Origin: Conus ventricosus | Lineage: Eukaryota > Mollusca > Gastropoda > Neogastropoda > Conidae | Length of the DNA: 64,000 bases | Assembly (NCBI GenBank): GCA_018398815.1 | Contig: CM031615.1 | Location: 56,905,052 to 56,969,051 of the forward strand | Direction of reading: 5' to 3' | In this document: piece after piece, positions 23,641 through 34,207 of the stretch | Numbering within the stretch: the first letter of the stretch is position 1 | Layout of the letters: every line of letters starts with the position of its first letter | Program-made: the position numbers and the translations under genes | Notes under the pieces: model-generated | The model's input: the letters and a program-made list of their open reading frames with translations, nothing else | What the model was told of the DNA's origin: nothing | Databases searched by the model: none

Positions 23641-24662
23641 ACACACACCTGACCAACAACACAGGCAGGGTACAGTACACAACATCTGATCAACAACACA
23701 GGCAGGGTACAGTACACACATCTGATCAACAACACAGGCAGGGTACAGTACACACATCTGACCAACAACGCAGGCAGGGTACAGTACACACATCTGACCA
23801 ACAACGCAGGCAGGGTACAGTACACACACCTGACCAACAACACAGGCAGGGTACAGTACACACATCTGATCAACAACACAGGCAGGGTACAGTACACACA
23901 TCTGATCAACAACGCAGCCAGGGTACAGGATACACATCTGACCAACAACGCAGACTGGGTACAGTACACACATCTGATCAACCACGCAGGCTGGGTACAG
24001 TACACACATCTGATCAACACAGGCTGGGTACAGTACACACATCTGACCAACAACGCAGGCAGGGTACAGTACACACATCTGACCAACAACACAGGCAGGG
24101 TACAGTACACACATCTGACCAACAACGCAGGCAGGGTACAGTACACACATCTGATCAACAACACAGGCAGGGTACAGTACACACATCTGACCAACAACAC
24201 AGGCAGGGTACAGTACACACATCTGACCAACAACGCAGGCAGGGTACAGTACACACATCTGACCAACAACGCAGGCAGGGTACAGTACACACATCTGACC
24301 AACAACACAGGCAGGGTACAGTACACACATCTGATCAACAACACAGGCAGGGTACAGTACACACATCTGACCAACAACACAGGCAGGGTACAGTACACAC
24401 ATCTGACCAACAACACAGGCAGGGTACAGTACACACATCTGATCAACAACACAGGCAGGGTACAGTACACACATCTGATCAACAACACAGGCAGGGTACA
24501 GTACACACATCTGATCAACAACACAGGCAGGGTACAGTACACACATCTGATCAACAACGCAGCCAGGGTACAGTACACACATCTGATCAACAACACAGGC
24601 AGGGTACAGTACACACATCTGATCAACAACACAGGCAGGGTACAGTACACACACCTGACCAA
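23641..24662 (-). repeat. 34-bp minisatellite, about 30 copies, derivative of the 46-bp unit
   Basis: Plus-strand unit ACACATCTGATCAACAACAC then AGGCAGGGTACAGT. It is the 46-bp unit with the GACCATGTGTAAC part replaced or deleted, leaving the ACCAACAACACAGGCAGG core. The switch is abrupt near 23640 and some units have TGATCAA and others TGACCAA. The last unit ends at 24662 in front of ordinary intron sequence. Confidence 0.95.
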
Positions 24663-24921
24663 ACATTTTGTTTATAGGGGAAAGGTTCTTGGTGTTAGTT
24701 GATGTTGTCAAATGGAAAGGTTCTTACTATCTTAGTAACAGTTGTAACATAAGCATACGCACCGGCCTGTGTTAATACAGTTACATACAGTAGCAAACAC
24801 CATAAAATATGTGTAAGTTCCCCAACCATCCCCCTACATGCATTACACCATCAAATAAACTTTTACCCTATATCCACACTCACACATACAGGCATACACT
24901 GTTAACATTCACATACGCACT

Positions 24922-24983
<62 letters not shown>

Positions 24984-24998
24984 GTGCAGCTTTCTTAC
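24663..24998 (-). other. ATRIP: ATRIP intron 9, distal part, with (CA)n
   Basis: Between the 34-bp array and exon 9. A (CA)n tract at 24922-24982 ends 16 bases from the exon 9 donor. Nothing else is visible. Confidence 0.6.
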
Positions 24999-25087
24999 CT
25001 GTCTACATCAGAATCTGGCAGTTTAACAGCCAGAGAACTGAGAACGTCAAGGGCAGCCTCTACCACAGGAACTTTGAAACCAGAACT
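24999..25087 (-). CDS. ATRIP: ATRIP exon 9
   Basis: 89 nt, acceptor TTTCTTCTTCAG, donor GACAG|GTAAGA. It reads SSGFKVP then VVEAALDVLSSLAVKLPDSD. It enters in phase 0 and leaves with two bases, which the exon 10 acceptor completes. The helix VVEAALDVLSSLAVKL matches QCLKVLVKLAEN of human ATRIP. Confidence 0.78.
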
Positions 25088-26083
25088 CTGAAGAAGAAAA
25101 TGCAGTAAAAATTTCACAATATCTGGAAATTGGAATTTTTAAATGGACTGCTCTTTACAAAGTAAGTAATTTTCAAAGTGATGTTGATTTCAAGACATCT
25201 TTCAAGTTACACACTGAAACTTACACCACCAACAAGCAGATACACTCTCTAAAATTCATTCAGATTTCACTATAGAGACAGCTGGGCCCATGCAATCCTG
25301 CCAAGAAAGGCTAGTTACTGACACACACCTGGACATGTTTGAAATCATGTTTGTAAAAAATCACCCAACAATACGCAAATACTACATACACACACTGTCA
25401 CTCTCTCTCCCAATCAGCACTCTCAACTTTAGCTCTAGCTTCTCTTAACCAAAGAAGACAGTGTTTTCAGTGTCATGGCAATAATCAAACATTATTAAGC
25501 ACTGGAAGTGTAGCATTCTTTTCTCTGGTAGAGCTTTGAATGCTGCTTGACCTCTCTTCCGTGATTCACCAATTAATGTCTGCATACCAACGGCAGGATT
25601 AAGTAACTGTGGTCAAAAGGTTAGGTAGTCAGGACTTTGAACCACTAGTGTGCAGGGTCAGGGGGGGGGGGGGGGGGGGGAGGGGGGGGGGGTAGCTTGA
25701 AACCTTCTCTGTCACTCAACAGTAACAGTACCCCTAACCAATGGCGGGAAAATCCACTAGATTCAAATCCAGTTTTTTTTTTGGGTTTAAGCCATGTTGA
25801 ACTACAACCCAAATCTTATAATAAACATCCACTACAGTACTCTTTGTTACAGAGTCTTATGTTAAATGATAACTGGTTTATTAAAAAAGAAAATAAATAA
25901 ATGAGGGAAAAAACAAGGAAATGAGTAGGCAATGGCAGACAGCACAGAAAGTGACCATAATTTTTTTTATATCATTTTTAACTTTGAAATTTGCTACTTT
26001 TGTTATGACCTACTTTTCAAAATAAAAGTTCCTTCCTTGATCTGTCCAATGACTGTCTGGAACAGTTTAAGCCAAGGACATAC
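25088..26083 (-). other. ATRIP: ATRIP intron 8
   Basis: Ordinary AT-rich intron with a long G run at about 25663-25692. No exon or element seen. Confidence 0.5.
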
Positions 26084-26246
26084 CTCTTGACTAGGTGTAG
26101 CCAGGCGGACAAGCTTCTGCAGCATGTGAGCCATCCAGCCTGAGGGCAGGGGAGCTGAGGATCTCTAGAGGACTGACGAAGAACGAGGACCCATCAGAGC
26201 TGGTGGTGCTTCTCTCATCGTCCCCTTCCATCCCTGACTCACTTGG
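26084..26246 (-). CDS. ATRIP: ATRIP exon 8 (one frameshift)
   Basis: 163 nt, acceptor TTGACCTCTGTCCAG, donor CAAGAG|GTATGT. The first part reads DDERSTTSSDGSSFFVSPLE in phase 0 and then hits a stop; the last part, in another frame, reads GWMAHMLQKLVRLATPSQE and is the conserved segment. A single base change near 26110-26150 separates them. Without it the exon joins exons 7 and 9 in phase 0. Confidence 0.68.
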
Positions 26247-27408
26247 CTGGACAGAGGTCAAGGACACGGCAGTTCAAGGACATAGCAGTACGATTTTCAT
26301 TCTTCGCTCTCTGGTCTGGTTTTATGCTAAAACAACAACGTGATCTGTCTTTCCATCCCTCCTTTTTTTGACTTTTTTCCTTTTTCTTTGCCTAGGGGCC
26401 AAACAGATCATTTGCCAGTGGAGCCGATGGTCATGAGTTTGAATCACTCATGCACGTGGATGTTTATGCACTGAAGTTGAAAATCCTCACTGTGGCGGTG
26501 AACCTTTAATGGTTTGACTGTCCCCACTGCCACTATTGGAATTAGGCTATGGGATTTTCACATTTAACCTACAGAACAAAAAATAACAGATAGTGTACTT
26601 AAAAGTTTTTTGTTAGAATATTTGACATCCAAAAACAAGACAATTTTCCAGAAACAGGTGACCTAAGAGGTCAAAACGTGTCATGTTTTGTCTTGTGATT
26701 TGTTTGTCCATGTTAACTGGCGGAGTGACTTAATTAAAATTGCTTTAAAAATCTGTTTCAATTTCCGCTTGCAGTCAGCTCACTTTGAAACTAAGAGTGA
26801 GTGGAATCAAAACTGTGTTGAACATGAGTATCTTTCAACTCTGATCAGCCTACATGTAAAAAAAACAACCCACAATTCTACTCAAATATAACAAGTCAAT
26901 TCGAACCTTTTAACACACATATTTTTAAAGTGAAACTATGTTTTAGAAATTAACAAAGTCAAAGGCTGAAAAACCATATCCATTATAATTATATACACAA
27001 ATATGCCAGTCAAGGGCTTATAAACATTTCCATTTTGTTACAACATACACACAAACATGTCATGTAAAGATGGTAAGTTACACACACACAAAAACAGAAA
27101 AAAAACATTTTTTGTTTCCTCTACAAAGATGCAAGAGTAAAAAGAAACAACTACTCACCTTGACAAAGTACAAATCAGAACGCCATTTAATGGGAATTAA
27201 AACAAAAACAGACATAAGTAAATTATTACCTTTTCAATCAAGAATTACTTTAACCGTTAACTCTGAACTACTTCTAACTTTTAAATGTTGGCAGCCCCAG
27301 TTTTTAGAATCACACAGGTTGAGTCTGAATCGAGTCATCAACACAAGAAGGAGATGGAAAAAGAGGAGAAAAAGTTTTTAAAAAAAAAAAAAAAAAAAAA
27401 GAACTTAC
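26247..27408 (-). other. ATRIP: ATRIP intron 7
   Basis: A weak tRNA-like head may lie near 26393-26460 (GAGTTTGAATCACTC as a poor B-box). A 22-base A run (T on the minus strand) lies just beyond the exon 7 donor at about 27379-27400. No exon seen. Confidence 0.45.
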
Positions 27409-27964
27409 CTTTTCTTTCTCTTGGTCCGTCTCAATGGAGGACGTGCTGGTGTCTGTGGCAGGATGAGGGGAAGGAACACCCACTCTGGAAGACACCAGCA
27501 CTGAGCGCACATCCTCGCACACTGACACCAGCGTGTTCAAGACGCGCAGGAGCGCACAGCGTCAGCGTCTCCACCGTGTTGGCGTACTCCGCCCCTGCTG
27601 CATCAGAACTCCAGGGAACTGGTCAACGATTCCAGGGAGCTCCCCGCCTCGCAGCTGCTGGACTTGTTGGAGCTGGACGAGACGTTGGGGCTGCTGGGGG
27701 CCGCCTCGCTGTTGCTGAGAATATCCATGTAGTGCTGGAGGTAGTCGTTCACCATGGGCAGGAGAGAACGGCTCCCCTGGCAGCACGAGGGAGTAGTGAG
27801 GGCTGTTCAGGTTTTGAAGACGGTGGCTGATCTGAGGGTGGCGGCGCGTCTATCAACTGTCTGAGTCCCTGCAGAGCTGGAGGAAATGTTCTCTCTGCAC
27901 GATGGGCTTGGGGCTCACTGAAGGAGAGTGCTTGGAGGCTTGGGTCCCCGGAGAGGGTGCCTGC
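27409..27964 (-). CDS. ATRIP: ATRIP exon 7, largest exon, several frameshifts
   Basis: 556 nt, acceptor CATGTGTACAG, donor GAAAAG|GTAAGT. Conserved pieces occur in order in different frames: ERTFPPALQGLRQLIDAPP; HYSLVLPG; LLPMVNDYLQHYMDILSNSE (lines up with FLPLVQFFIGLHCQALQDL of human); a Ser-rich linker; then RVLNTLVSVCEDVRSVLVSS, which lines up with SILQHLVCHSGAVVSLLLSG. At least four indels are needed to join them; the first is explained by one missing G in the CCCC run at 27946-27949 (plus strand). The clean splice sites and strong order argue for base-call errors rather than decay. Confidence 0.75.
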
Positions 27965-28271
27965 CTGTACACATGATAGAAGATGGTCAGGAAGCCTCAT
28001 AAGAAGCAACAAGGTGTGGGACGCACTACCTCAATCAATGTGCTTTTCTTTATAATCTTATAAATGCTATATATATATATTAAAAAAAGCCCATAGTGGA
28101 AAAAACGTTTTTTACTGGCCTTGAGACTGTTTCACATGCAAACCAATGAATAAACACACACAGCTGACTACACCCCCTCCCACTCCCTCCTTAACTAAGC
28201 AACATCAGAAGCAACCGCTGTTAATTTCAGAAGTTTTCTGAATAATTTCAGTAACATCCAAGCATTGAAAG

Positions 28272-28322
<51 letters not shown>

Positions 28323-28420
28323 CGCACACAAGCACGCACGCACACACACACACACACAAAAACACACACATGCACGCACGCACACACATGCATGCATGCA
28401 TCCACACACGCACGCACGCA

Positions 28421-28484
<64 letters not shown>

Positions 28485-29574
28485 AAATACACACAACACT
28501 TGAAGAAGAGCTTTCCTCCATAGTCAGAAGTTGACAATCAAATAGTGGGTTCCACCAGAAAACTTATGAATGGTTTCGCTCTCCTTGAACTGAAAGGTCT
28601 GTGAACATCCTAGTAAAAAAACACACAATCTTGGACACGGAAAGTCTCAGCCTCAGTCAAGGCAAGCTTTGCATGGTGCATTGTCCTTCCGAAATATCCT
28701 AGTCATTATGCTTGAGTACTTCATTGAGCAATCTGCTAAAAGCAGCTGGTTTGACGCTTTCTTTGAAGAGGGTTCCTCTCCCTTATTACTGCTTTTTCAT
28801 CTTGATTTTTGTTTGTTTGTTTGTTTCTGCATGCGTTAAAATTACCAAAAAGTTGTGTTTCTGCTCAATAGACAGACTTTGTTTCTTCTCAATGAACAGA
28901 CAGACAATAGTAACGTGCAGTATTGATTTGACCCACTGCTTGCTTCTGGGTCAGTGACAAAATGGTTGAAGAGTGACTCCATGGGCTGGTTTCATAAGGT
29001 TCAGATGCAGAGCTGTGAAAACAATACTTGAGAATTTTATTTCCGAAGTCAGCTTGACAAATGCATTGTTCCGTAGCGTGTAATTAATTACTACTGAATT
29101 TTAGACAATTAATGGTATGGACAGCTCTGTGTATTTACGATATTGTTTTATTTCCATGTGTTTCATAACATCTTTTTCACTTTGTCATGCACACCCTGTA
29201 AAGTGTCATTTCTACAGCAGTCTTCTACAAAGTACAGCAACGGTTCACGTTCACCTTCAACTCTGCATGTTCTGAAACATCGAACACTACGCGAAACTAA
29301 ATCAGTAAGTGTTGAACCATCGTCAATGAAAACATATGCCATTTTGTCAAGGAGTGGAAGGAAAGTAACCACATTCGGTATATACCTAACAGAAGATAAC
29401 TGAAAATTGATCAAACTGTCCAATCTCCAAACACACTCTGCTCTTCATTGCAAATCCATATTGCCAACAGGATTCATCCCTTTGGTCAGCTCGACAAACT
29501 GGACAGATACCAGTAAGCAGCTACATCTAACAACTCTCTAGCACATACTGCGGAGTTTCAGAGCACCAACATAC
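27965..29574 (-). other. ATRIP: ATRIP intron 6
   Basis: Contains a long compound (CA)n/(CGCA)n tract at about 28273-28490. The remainder to 29574 has no array, exon or recognisable element. Confidence 0.55.
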
Positions 29575-29757
29575 CTCCCTTTTCTCACAGGAGACAGACG
29601 AGCGGTTGCGTCATCTCTTTCGTACTTCAGTCCCATCAGGTCATGTCGCGACGGCATCCTCTGCAGCAATCCACAATGCCACTGTCTTCCAGTTCGGCGG
29701 CACTGTTGAGGCTGCACTGCAAGAGCTGCGACACAAGCTGAGGCCCATGCGTCTTCC
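29575..29757 (-). CDS. ATRIP: ATRIP exon 6 (one frameshift)
   Basis: 183 nt, acceptor TTTGCTTCCAAG, donor GGGAG|GTATGT. It reads GKTHGPQLVSQLLQCSLNSA, like GSILINLLLKQPL of human ATRIP, then LLQRMPSRHDLMGLK and LSPVRKGR. The two halves are in different frames; one missing base in the CC at 29671-29672 (plus strand) would join them. Entry phase 1 matches exon 5. Confidence 0.75.
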
Positions 29758-29765
29758 CTTGGAAG

Positions 29766-30160
29766 CAAAGCAAGAACATCTGGACACATAAGTCAACATC
29801 AGGAAGACCTAGGAAAGATGAAAGAAAAACCCAGTACGGTCTTGTAAAGCAAGAACATCTGGACACATAGGTGAACATCAGGAAGACCTAGAAAAGATGA
29901 AAGAAAAACCCAGTACGGTCTTGTAAAGCAAGAACATCTGACATGTAAGTCAACATCAGGGACATGTAGAAAAGGTGCAAGAAAAACCCAGTATGGTCTT
30001 GCAAAGCAAGAACATCTGGACACATAGGTGAACATCTGGGAGACCTAGAAAAGGTGCAAGAAAAGCCCAGTATGGTCTTGCAAAGCAAGAACATTTAGAC
30101 ACATAAGTAAACATCAGGAACACGGAGAAAAGGTGCAAGAAAAACCTCGTAAGGTCTTGT
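29766..30160 (-). repeat. 79-bp minisatellite next to exon 6 acceptor
   Basis: About five units of AAAGCAAGAACATCTGGACA ... CCCAGTA(C/T)GGTCTTGT on the plus strand, one with a short deletion near 29940. The first unit starts nine bases from exon 6, inside its pyrimidine tract. On the minus strand each unit has acceptor-like TTTCATCTTTTCTAG and a TTCTTGCTTTACAAG segment resembling the real acceptor. Confidence 0.9.
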
Positions 30161-30193
30161 TGAGTTATGATTACACCATCTTCTTTTTGCAGG

Positions 30194-30243
30194 AAGTCAC
30201 CGAAGTTAAAAAAAAAAAAAAAAAAAAAAGTCACCGAAGTTAA
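30194..30243 (+). mobile_element. Poly(A) insert bounded by a 16-bp direct repeat
   Basis: AAGTCACCGAAGTTAA occurs at 30194-30209 and again at 30228-30243, with only an A run of about 20 bases between. This is what a retrotransposed poly(A) tail with target-site duplication and no body would look like. Replication slippage or an assembly error at the A run is an alternative. Confidence 0.65.
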
Positions 30244-31656
30244 GAACATTTATCAGTTACTGAAGATGAGAACATTCTCAAAGTACTTGAAGTGAAGAAC
30301 ATTTATTTAGTGACAGAGGCACATTCATCACATCATTAAGAAGAAAGTCATTGATAACACTGAGTCATGAGCATTACCAATGACCCAGATGAACATACTC
30401 AGCCAATATATCATTTAGCATCAACAATGATTAGAAAAAAAAATGCAAATGAATACTTAAACAAGCAAAAGAACCATGGTTGCGAGAAAACTGTATAAAC
30501 ACACAAACAAACCACTTCAAAAACTATTTGATTCTGTCAACACAGTCCCATCAAAAGCCTGTCCCTTTTTGTTTTTGCATTTGCCTTTATGAATATGCGT
30601 CCAGCTGCCTCTATAGCATCACGATCTGATTAAAACACAAGCATTCCAGCAATGTTTGGGACTAAGTGTAAATCTGATAGTGCCAGAGACAGACAAGAAG
30701 ATATAAATACTGAAAATTTCAAAGCCATCATCAGCACAATCCGTTAAACCACTTACTCTTTAGTTTGCCAGAAATCAAAAGCCTTACACAGCAAAACCTT
30801 CCAGTAAGACTTCAGACCTGCTTCAAAATTGTTTTCTGTCTTTGAAGGGAAGGAACCTTTGTTGGTGAATTCAGTACAGAAAACGACATATATGTTTAGA
30901 AAAACAAGTAGTAAAAGGGAGGAGTCTCTGCTAGCATCCAAATTCAGTAGAAATAAAGACAAAGATGTTCACACACACGCACACACACACACACACAAAC
31001 ACATGCACAAGTACACACACACACAAACACAGTCACACACACACACACACATAGTCATCCCGTCCAGTCCCTTATCTCCCCTCCCTTTGCCCATCTCCTC
31101 TTCCCCCTTCCCCCATCCATGGCCCTCTGTCCACCCCCCCCCCCCCCCCTTGACCTGTCCCCCACCCCCTCTAACTTACCCTACCCCATCTCCCCCTCCT
31201 TCCCCATCCCTTCCTTCCCTACTCCCTGTTTTCTCCCTCTCATCTCCTCTTCCTCCCCCTGTCTGCCATCCTGTTCCCTCCTCTTCCCCCATCTCCTTCC
31301 CTGTCCTCCCTGCCCTTCCCTGACCACCCCATTCCCTTGTTCCTCCTGCCCCCCCTTCAACATGTGTCCTTCCTCTCCCTCCCTCTCCTCCTTCTCTCCC
31401 TGTCCTTCCCCTCTTTATCATCCTCCTTCATCCTGTCCACCCCCTATCCCTTAAACCCATTTTGAATCTCGACATCACTTCATTTCACAACAAAACTGCA
31501 TTTTTCGTGGCATTAAGAACATGATTCACCTTGATGTGCGCAGTACGTATATAAGTCACCATGATAAATTTGGAGATGTCAGGAACAAAGTGTGTTTTCA
31601 TATACCGAACAACATTCATCTATCACCTATTGTTCTGTCATCACGAAGATGACTAC
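30244..31656 (-). other. ATRIP: ATRIP intron 5
   Basis: Holds a (CA)n stretch at about 30970-31050 and a 400-bp C/T-rich tract at 31060-31450, which leaves long low-complexity Pro/Ser frames open. No exon seen. Confidence 0.55.
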
Positions 31657-31955
31657 CTTTAAAACAAGGCACTGCCAGTCTGAGGCGACGCGGACGACCA
31701 TCTTTCACAGTTTCGACCAGCTGCGTGCTTTCTTGACGTTCCTCAGTGGTCATAGTCCCCACGTGGTTGGCGCCCCTGTCGCAGCCCTGGGCGACATGAA
31801 GGACTGGTAGCTGGGGAACGTGCCCTTCTCGGGGGTCCTCGGGGCCCGCAGCTCCACCGTCCTGACCTTGGAACTCTTGCCTGGGCTCTGGGCAGCCTGG
31901 GACTGACCCCTCCTCCTGTGGACGTGGAAGGCTGAGGCTCTGAGGAAACTGATGA
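31657..31955 (-). CDS. ATRIP: ATRIP exon 5 (two frameshifts)
   Basis: 299 nt, acceptor TTTCTCCTTCCAG, donor AAAG|GTAGTC. In order it reads SSVSSEPQPSTSTGGG; then QSPGKSSKVRTVELRA and GTFPSYQSFMSPRAATG (like the FPTKESFSA segment of human); then TMTTEERQESTQLVETVKDG. One missing base in the GGG at 31890-31892 and one in the CCCC at 31757-31760 (plus strand) would put all three in one frame from phase 0 to phase 1. Confidence 0.75.
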
Positions 31956-31988
31956 CTGGAAGGAGAAATACATGGGTTGGAGATTTTT

Positions 31989-32021
<33 letters not shown>

Positions 32022-32735
32022 AACAAACAAACAAACCAAAAAATGTACAAGCAACGGTACCTCTCATCTAACCTGAAAACAAAAAAAAGATAAGGAAAAA
32101 AAAAGGTGAAACAAAAAACGGGTCTTCAATGGTAGGGTATTGTCAGTTTTAGTTTTATCATTCTTCAACACACAGGGCTTTTTCTTTTCAAGGCTGTAAC
32201 TACTCAGGGAAAAGAAGGCATGTCCAGAAAGAGAAAAAAAAGCCACAATAAACATTTATTTCCTTATCACATACCTTAAAATTCATAACATGATTGCTAA
32301 TCTACTGATATACATTAGGCTGATAAAACTAGGCTGTGCCAAGACCAAAAGACACTCCCCTTAACTTGTACCCCCCAAGGTTTAAGAGTCAAAGTAAGAT
32401 GAGAACAGAAATGGGGGGGGGGGGGGGGGGGGGATAATTTCTAGAAGGTTGGGGCAAAATTCAGATACCGCTACCCCCAAATTCCCATAGGGACTAGAAG
32501 GGCATTTTAACTTGGCGGTAAAATCCAGTGAAAACAGATTATATAAAAAAGGAAAATGTTCCAGAAAAACAAAACAAAACAAAACAAAAGGGATCTTAAC
32601 TGGGATGGTATATACCGGGCAAATTCATTCTAGATAAGAAGTAAATGCTTCAAATGTGAATTTTCCTCCAGAAATTTAGAAAAGACTTTTCAGACATGCC
32701 TACCCTAAAATCATGCCATCAGGATGTAAACATCG

Positions 32736-32822
32736 GGAGGGGGGGGAGGGGGGGGAGGGGGGGGGAGGGGGGGAGGGGGGGGGAGGGGGGGGAAGGGGGG
32801 AGGGGGGGAGGGGGGGAGGGGA
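32736..32822 (+). repeat. G-run array (G6-10 A)n
   Basis: About ten runs of six or more G separated by single A or AA over 87 bp. The plus strand could form G-quadruplexes; as ATRIP is transcribed from the minus strand, the G-rich strand is the template. Run lengths may be inaccurate in this assembly. Confidence 0.85.
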
Positions 32823-32844
32823 ATGCAATGTTCTTAAAGTTTCA

Positions 32845-33460
32845 GGGATGCACTATATTCTTACAAATGTGGTGCTGTGGATATGCATGTTGGCACACTT
32901 ACACCATCAAGGCCGCAATCACTAATGGAGAATATGCACATCGTGCACAAACCACACCATCAAGGCCGCAATCACTAATGGAGAATATGCACATCGTGCA
33001 CAAACCACACCATCAAGGCCGCAATCACTAATGGAGAATATGCACATCGTGCACAAACCACACCATCAAGGCCGCAATCACTAATGGAGAATATGCACAT
33101 CGTGCACAAACCACACCATCAAGGCCGCAATCACTAATGGAGAATATGCACATCGTGCACAAACCACACCATCAAGGCCGCAATCACTAATGGAGAATAT
33201 GCACATCGTGCACAAACCACACCATCAAGGCCGCAATCACTAATGGAGAATATGCACATCGTGCACAAACCAAAGCTTTCCCTTTTCTGTTCTTGTTGTA
33301 AATATGGCTTTGTTCATCCCGTCATTATATGAAGGGCTGGTGAGGTTGATTTCTTTTTTTTTTCTTCACAGCCTATCTTCTTCATCAGTCTCACATATTC
33401 TGATTTGCTTGTTACTGCTAGCTGCCTTTTCAGTGCTTTCTATAACCTGTTAGCGACTTA
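32845..33460. mobile_element. Interspersed repeat family C, copy 2, with internal minisatellite
   Basis: Homologous to 14141-14460 on both sides of a tandem expansion. Left part ACTATATTCTTACAAATGTG GTGCTGTG; right part CCCTTTTCTGTTCTTGTTGTAAA and further. No coding capacity. Ends not defined. Confidence 0.65.
32898..33272. repeat. 53-bp minisatellite, 7 identical copies
   Basis: CACCATCAAGGCCGCAATCA recurs at exactly 53-bp spacing (about 32902, 32955, 33008, 33061, 33114, 33167, 33220). The units look identical, so the expansion is recent. The unit is a single-copy segment of family C at 14195-14255. Confidence 0.95.
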
Positions 33461-34053
33461 AGTGTGCGGTAGTTAGTTACAATTTCCCATCTTCCATCAG
33501 GTTTGTCTCGCTGTGGAAAAAGGCACACCCATTTTGTCTTCATTTTGTATGGGGTTTTGCTGTTGTTCAGAAACATGTGATCCACAACCGTAACATCCAA
33601 AATGGTCACCGATTTACACGTTTTTCAGTAACAAATACAACTATTCCAGAACACAGGCATGAATGTTTTCTCAGGAAATGTAAACATCATGCTTTTCTCA
33701 TAATTCACATTCAGACTGATAATTGATTTCATACATTCTTTAAACATCAAAAGAAAAAAAGATAAGGTTAGTAATTCTACGCTGTTTGAAATTCTTTTTA
33801 AAATGAACTGATATAAAATGTTTGTCAGATAATAACCATTACCGTAAGCTGCCAATTATGCATGAGTTTATATTTTCACCCAAAACCACTAAAAAACAGA
33901 AAACTTGAATCATAATTAAGCACACATTAAATAAAATGCATGACTGTAAACAACAAACCATGACAGTCACTATCTTATTGATGATCTGATGGCAGTTTCT
34001 TTTCCTCTCTATATCAAGAGGGAAAAAAATGTTACACAATGTATTGATCTCAC

Positions 34054-34207
34054 CTGCTGAAGTGTCAGTTTGGATTCCAGTGTGCGGCATCGTTGCTGTA
34101 ACTGCAGGAGGTCTTGCGCCTTGAACTCCACCTCAGTCTGCAGTCGTTCCACTTTCTGCTTCATCTCTTTCTCACGCTCCTTCTGTCGCTGCCCCTCGGC
34201 ATCCTTC
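34054..34207 (-). CDS. ATRIP: ATRIP exon 4, coiled coil
   Basis: 154 nt, acceptor GGGTCTTTCAG, donor CAGCAG|GTGAGA, one clean frame. It reads KDAEGQRQKEREKEMKQK then RLQTEVEFKAQDLLQLQQRC. Human ATRIP has QSLQSELQFKDAEMNEL at this place. This is the coiled coil that drives ATRIP oligomerisation and stable ATR binding. Phase 2 in, 0 out. Confidence 0.85.

Larger units (their letters stand above)
31956..34053 (-). other. ATRIP: ATRIP intron 4
   Basis: Contains (TA)n at about 31992-32019, a G run at 32413-32432, the G-rich array at 32736-32822 and the family C repeat with its 53-bp minisatellite. The part from 33460 to 34053 holds nothing recognisable. Confidence 0.6.

Noticed and set aside
19914..24662. 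CRISPR-like regularly spaced repeat
   Set aside because: Units are directly adjacent with no unique spacers, and the window is eukaryotic.
23598..24677. Plus-strand 359-codon frame rich in DQQHRQGTVHTS repeats
   Set aside because: Product of the 34-bp array on the opposite strand of ATRIP; no promoter, homology or gene structure.
19748..24711. Very long minus-strand open frames (up to 1152 codons) with Cys/Val/Leu-rich repeats
   Set aside because: They are translations of the stop-free 46/34-bp minisatellite in all three frames; no start or splice context except the short shared segment with exon 10.
27285..27830. Plus-strand 181-codon frame
   Set aside because: Antisense shadow of ATRIP exon 7, whose minus-strand splice sites and conserved segments are clear.
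28195..28537. Cys/Val and Thr/His frames over (CA)n tracts, here and at 16051-16300, 38320-38675 and 45678-46018
   Set aside because: Pure microsatellite translations.
31060..31454. Proline/serine-rich open frames on the plus strand
   Set aside because: Low-complexity C/T tract inside an ATRIP intron.
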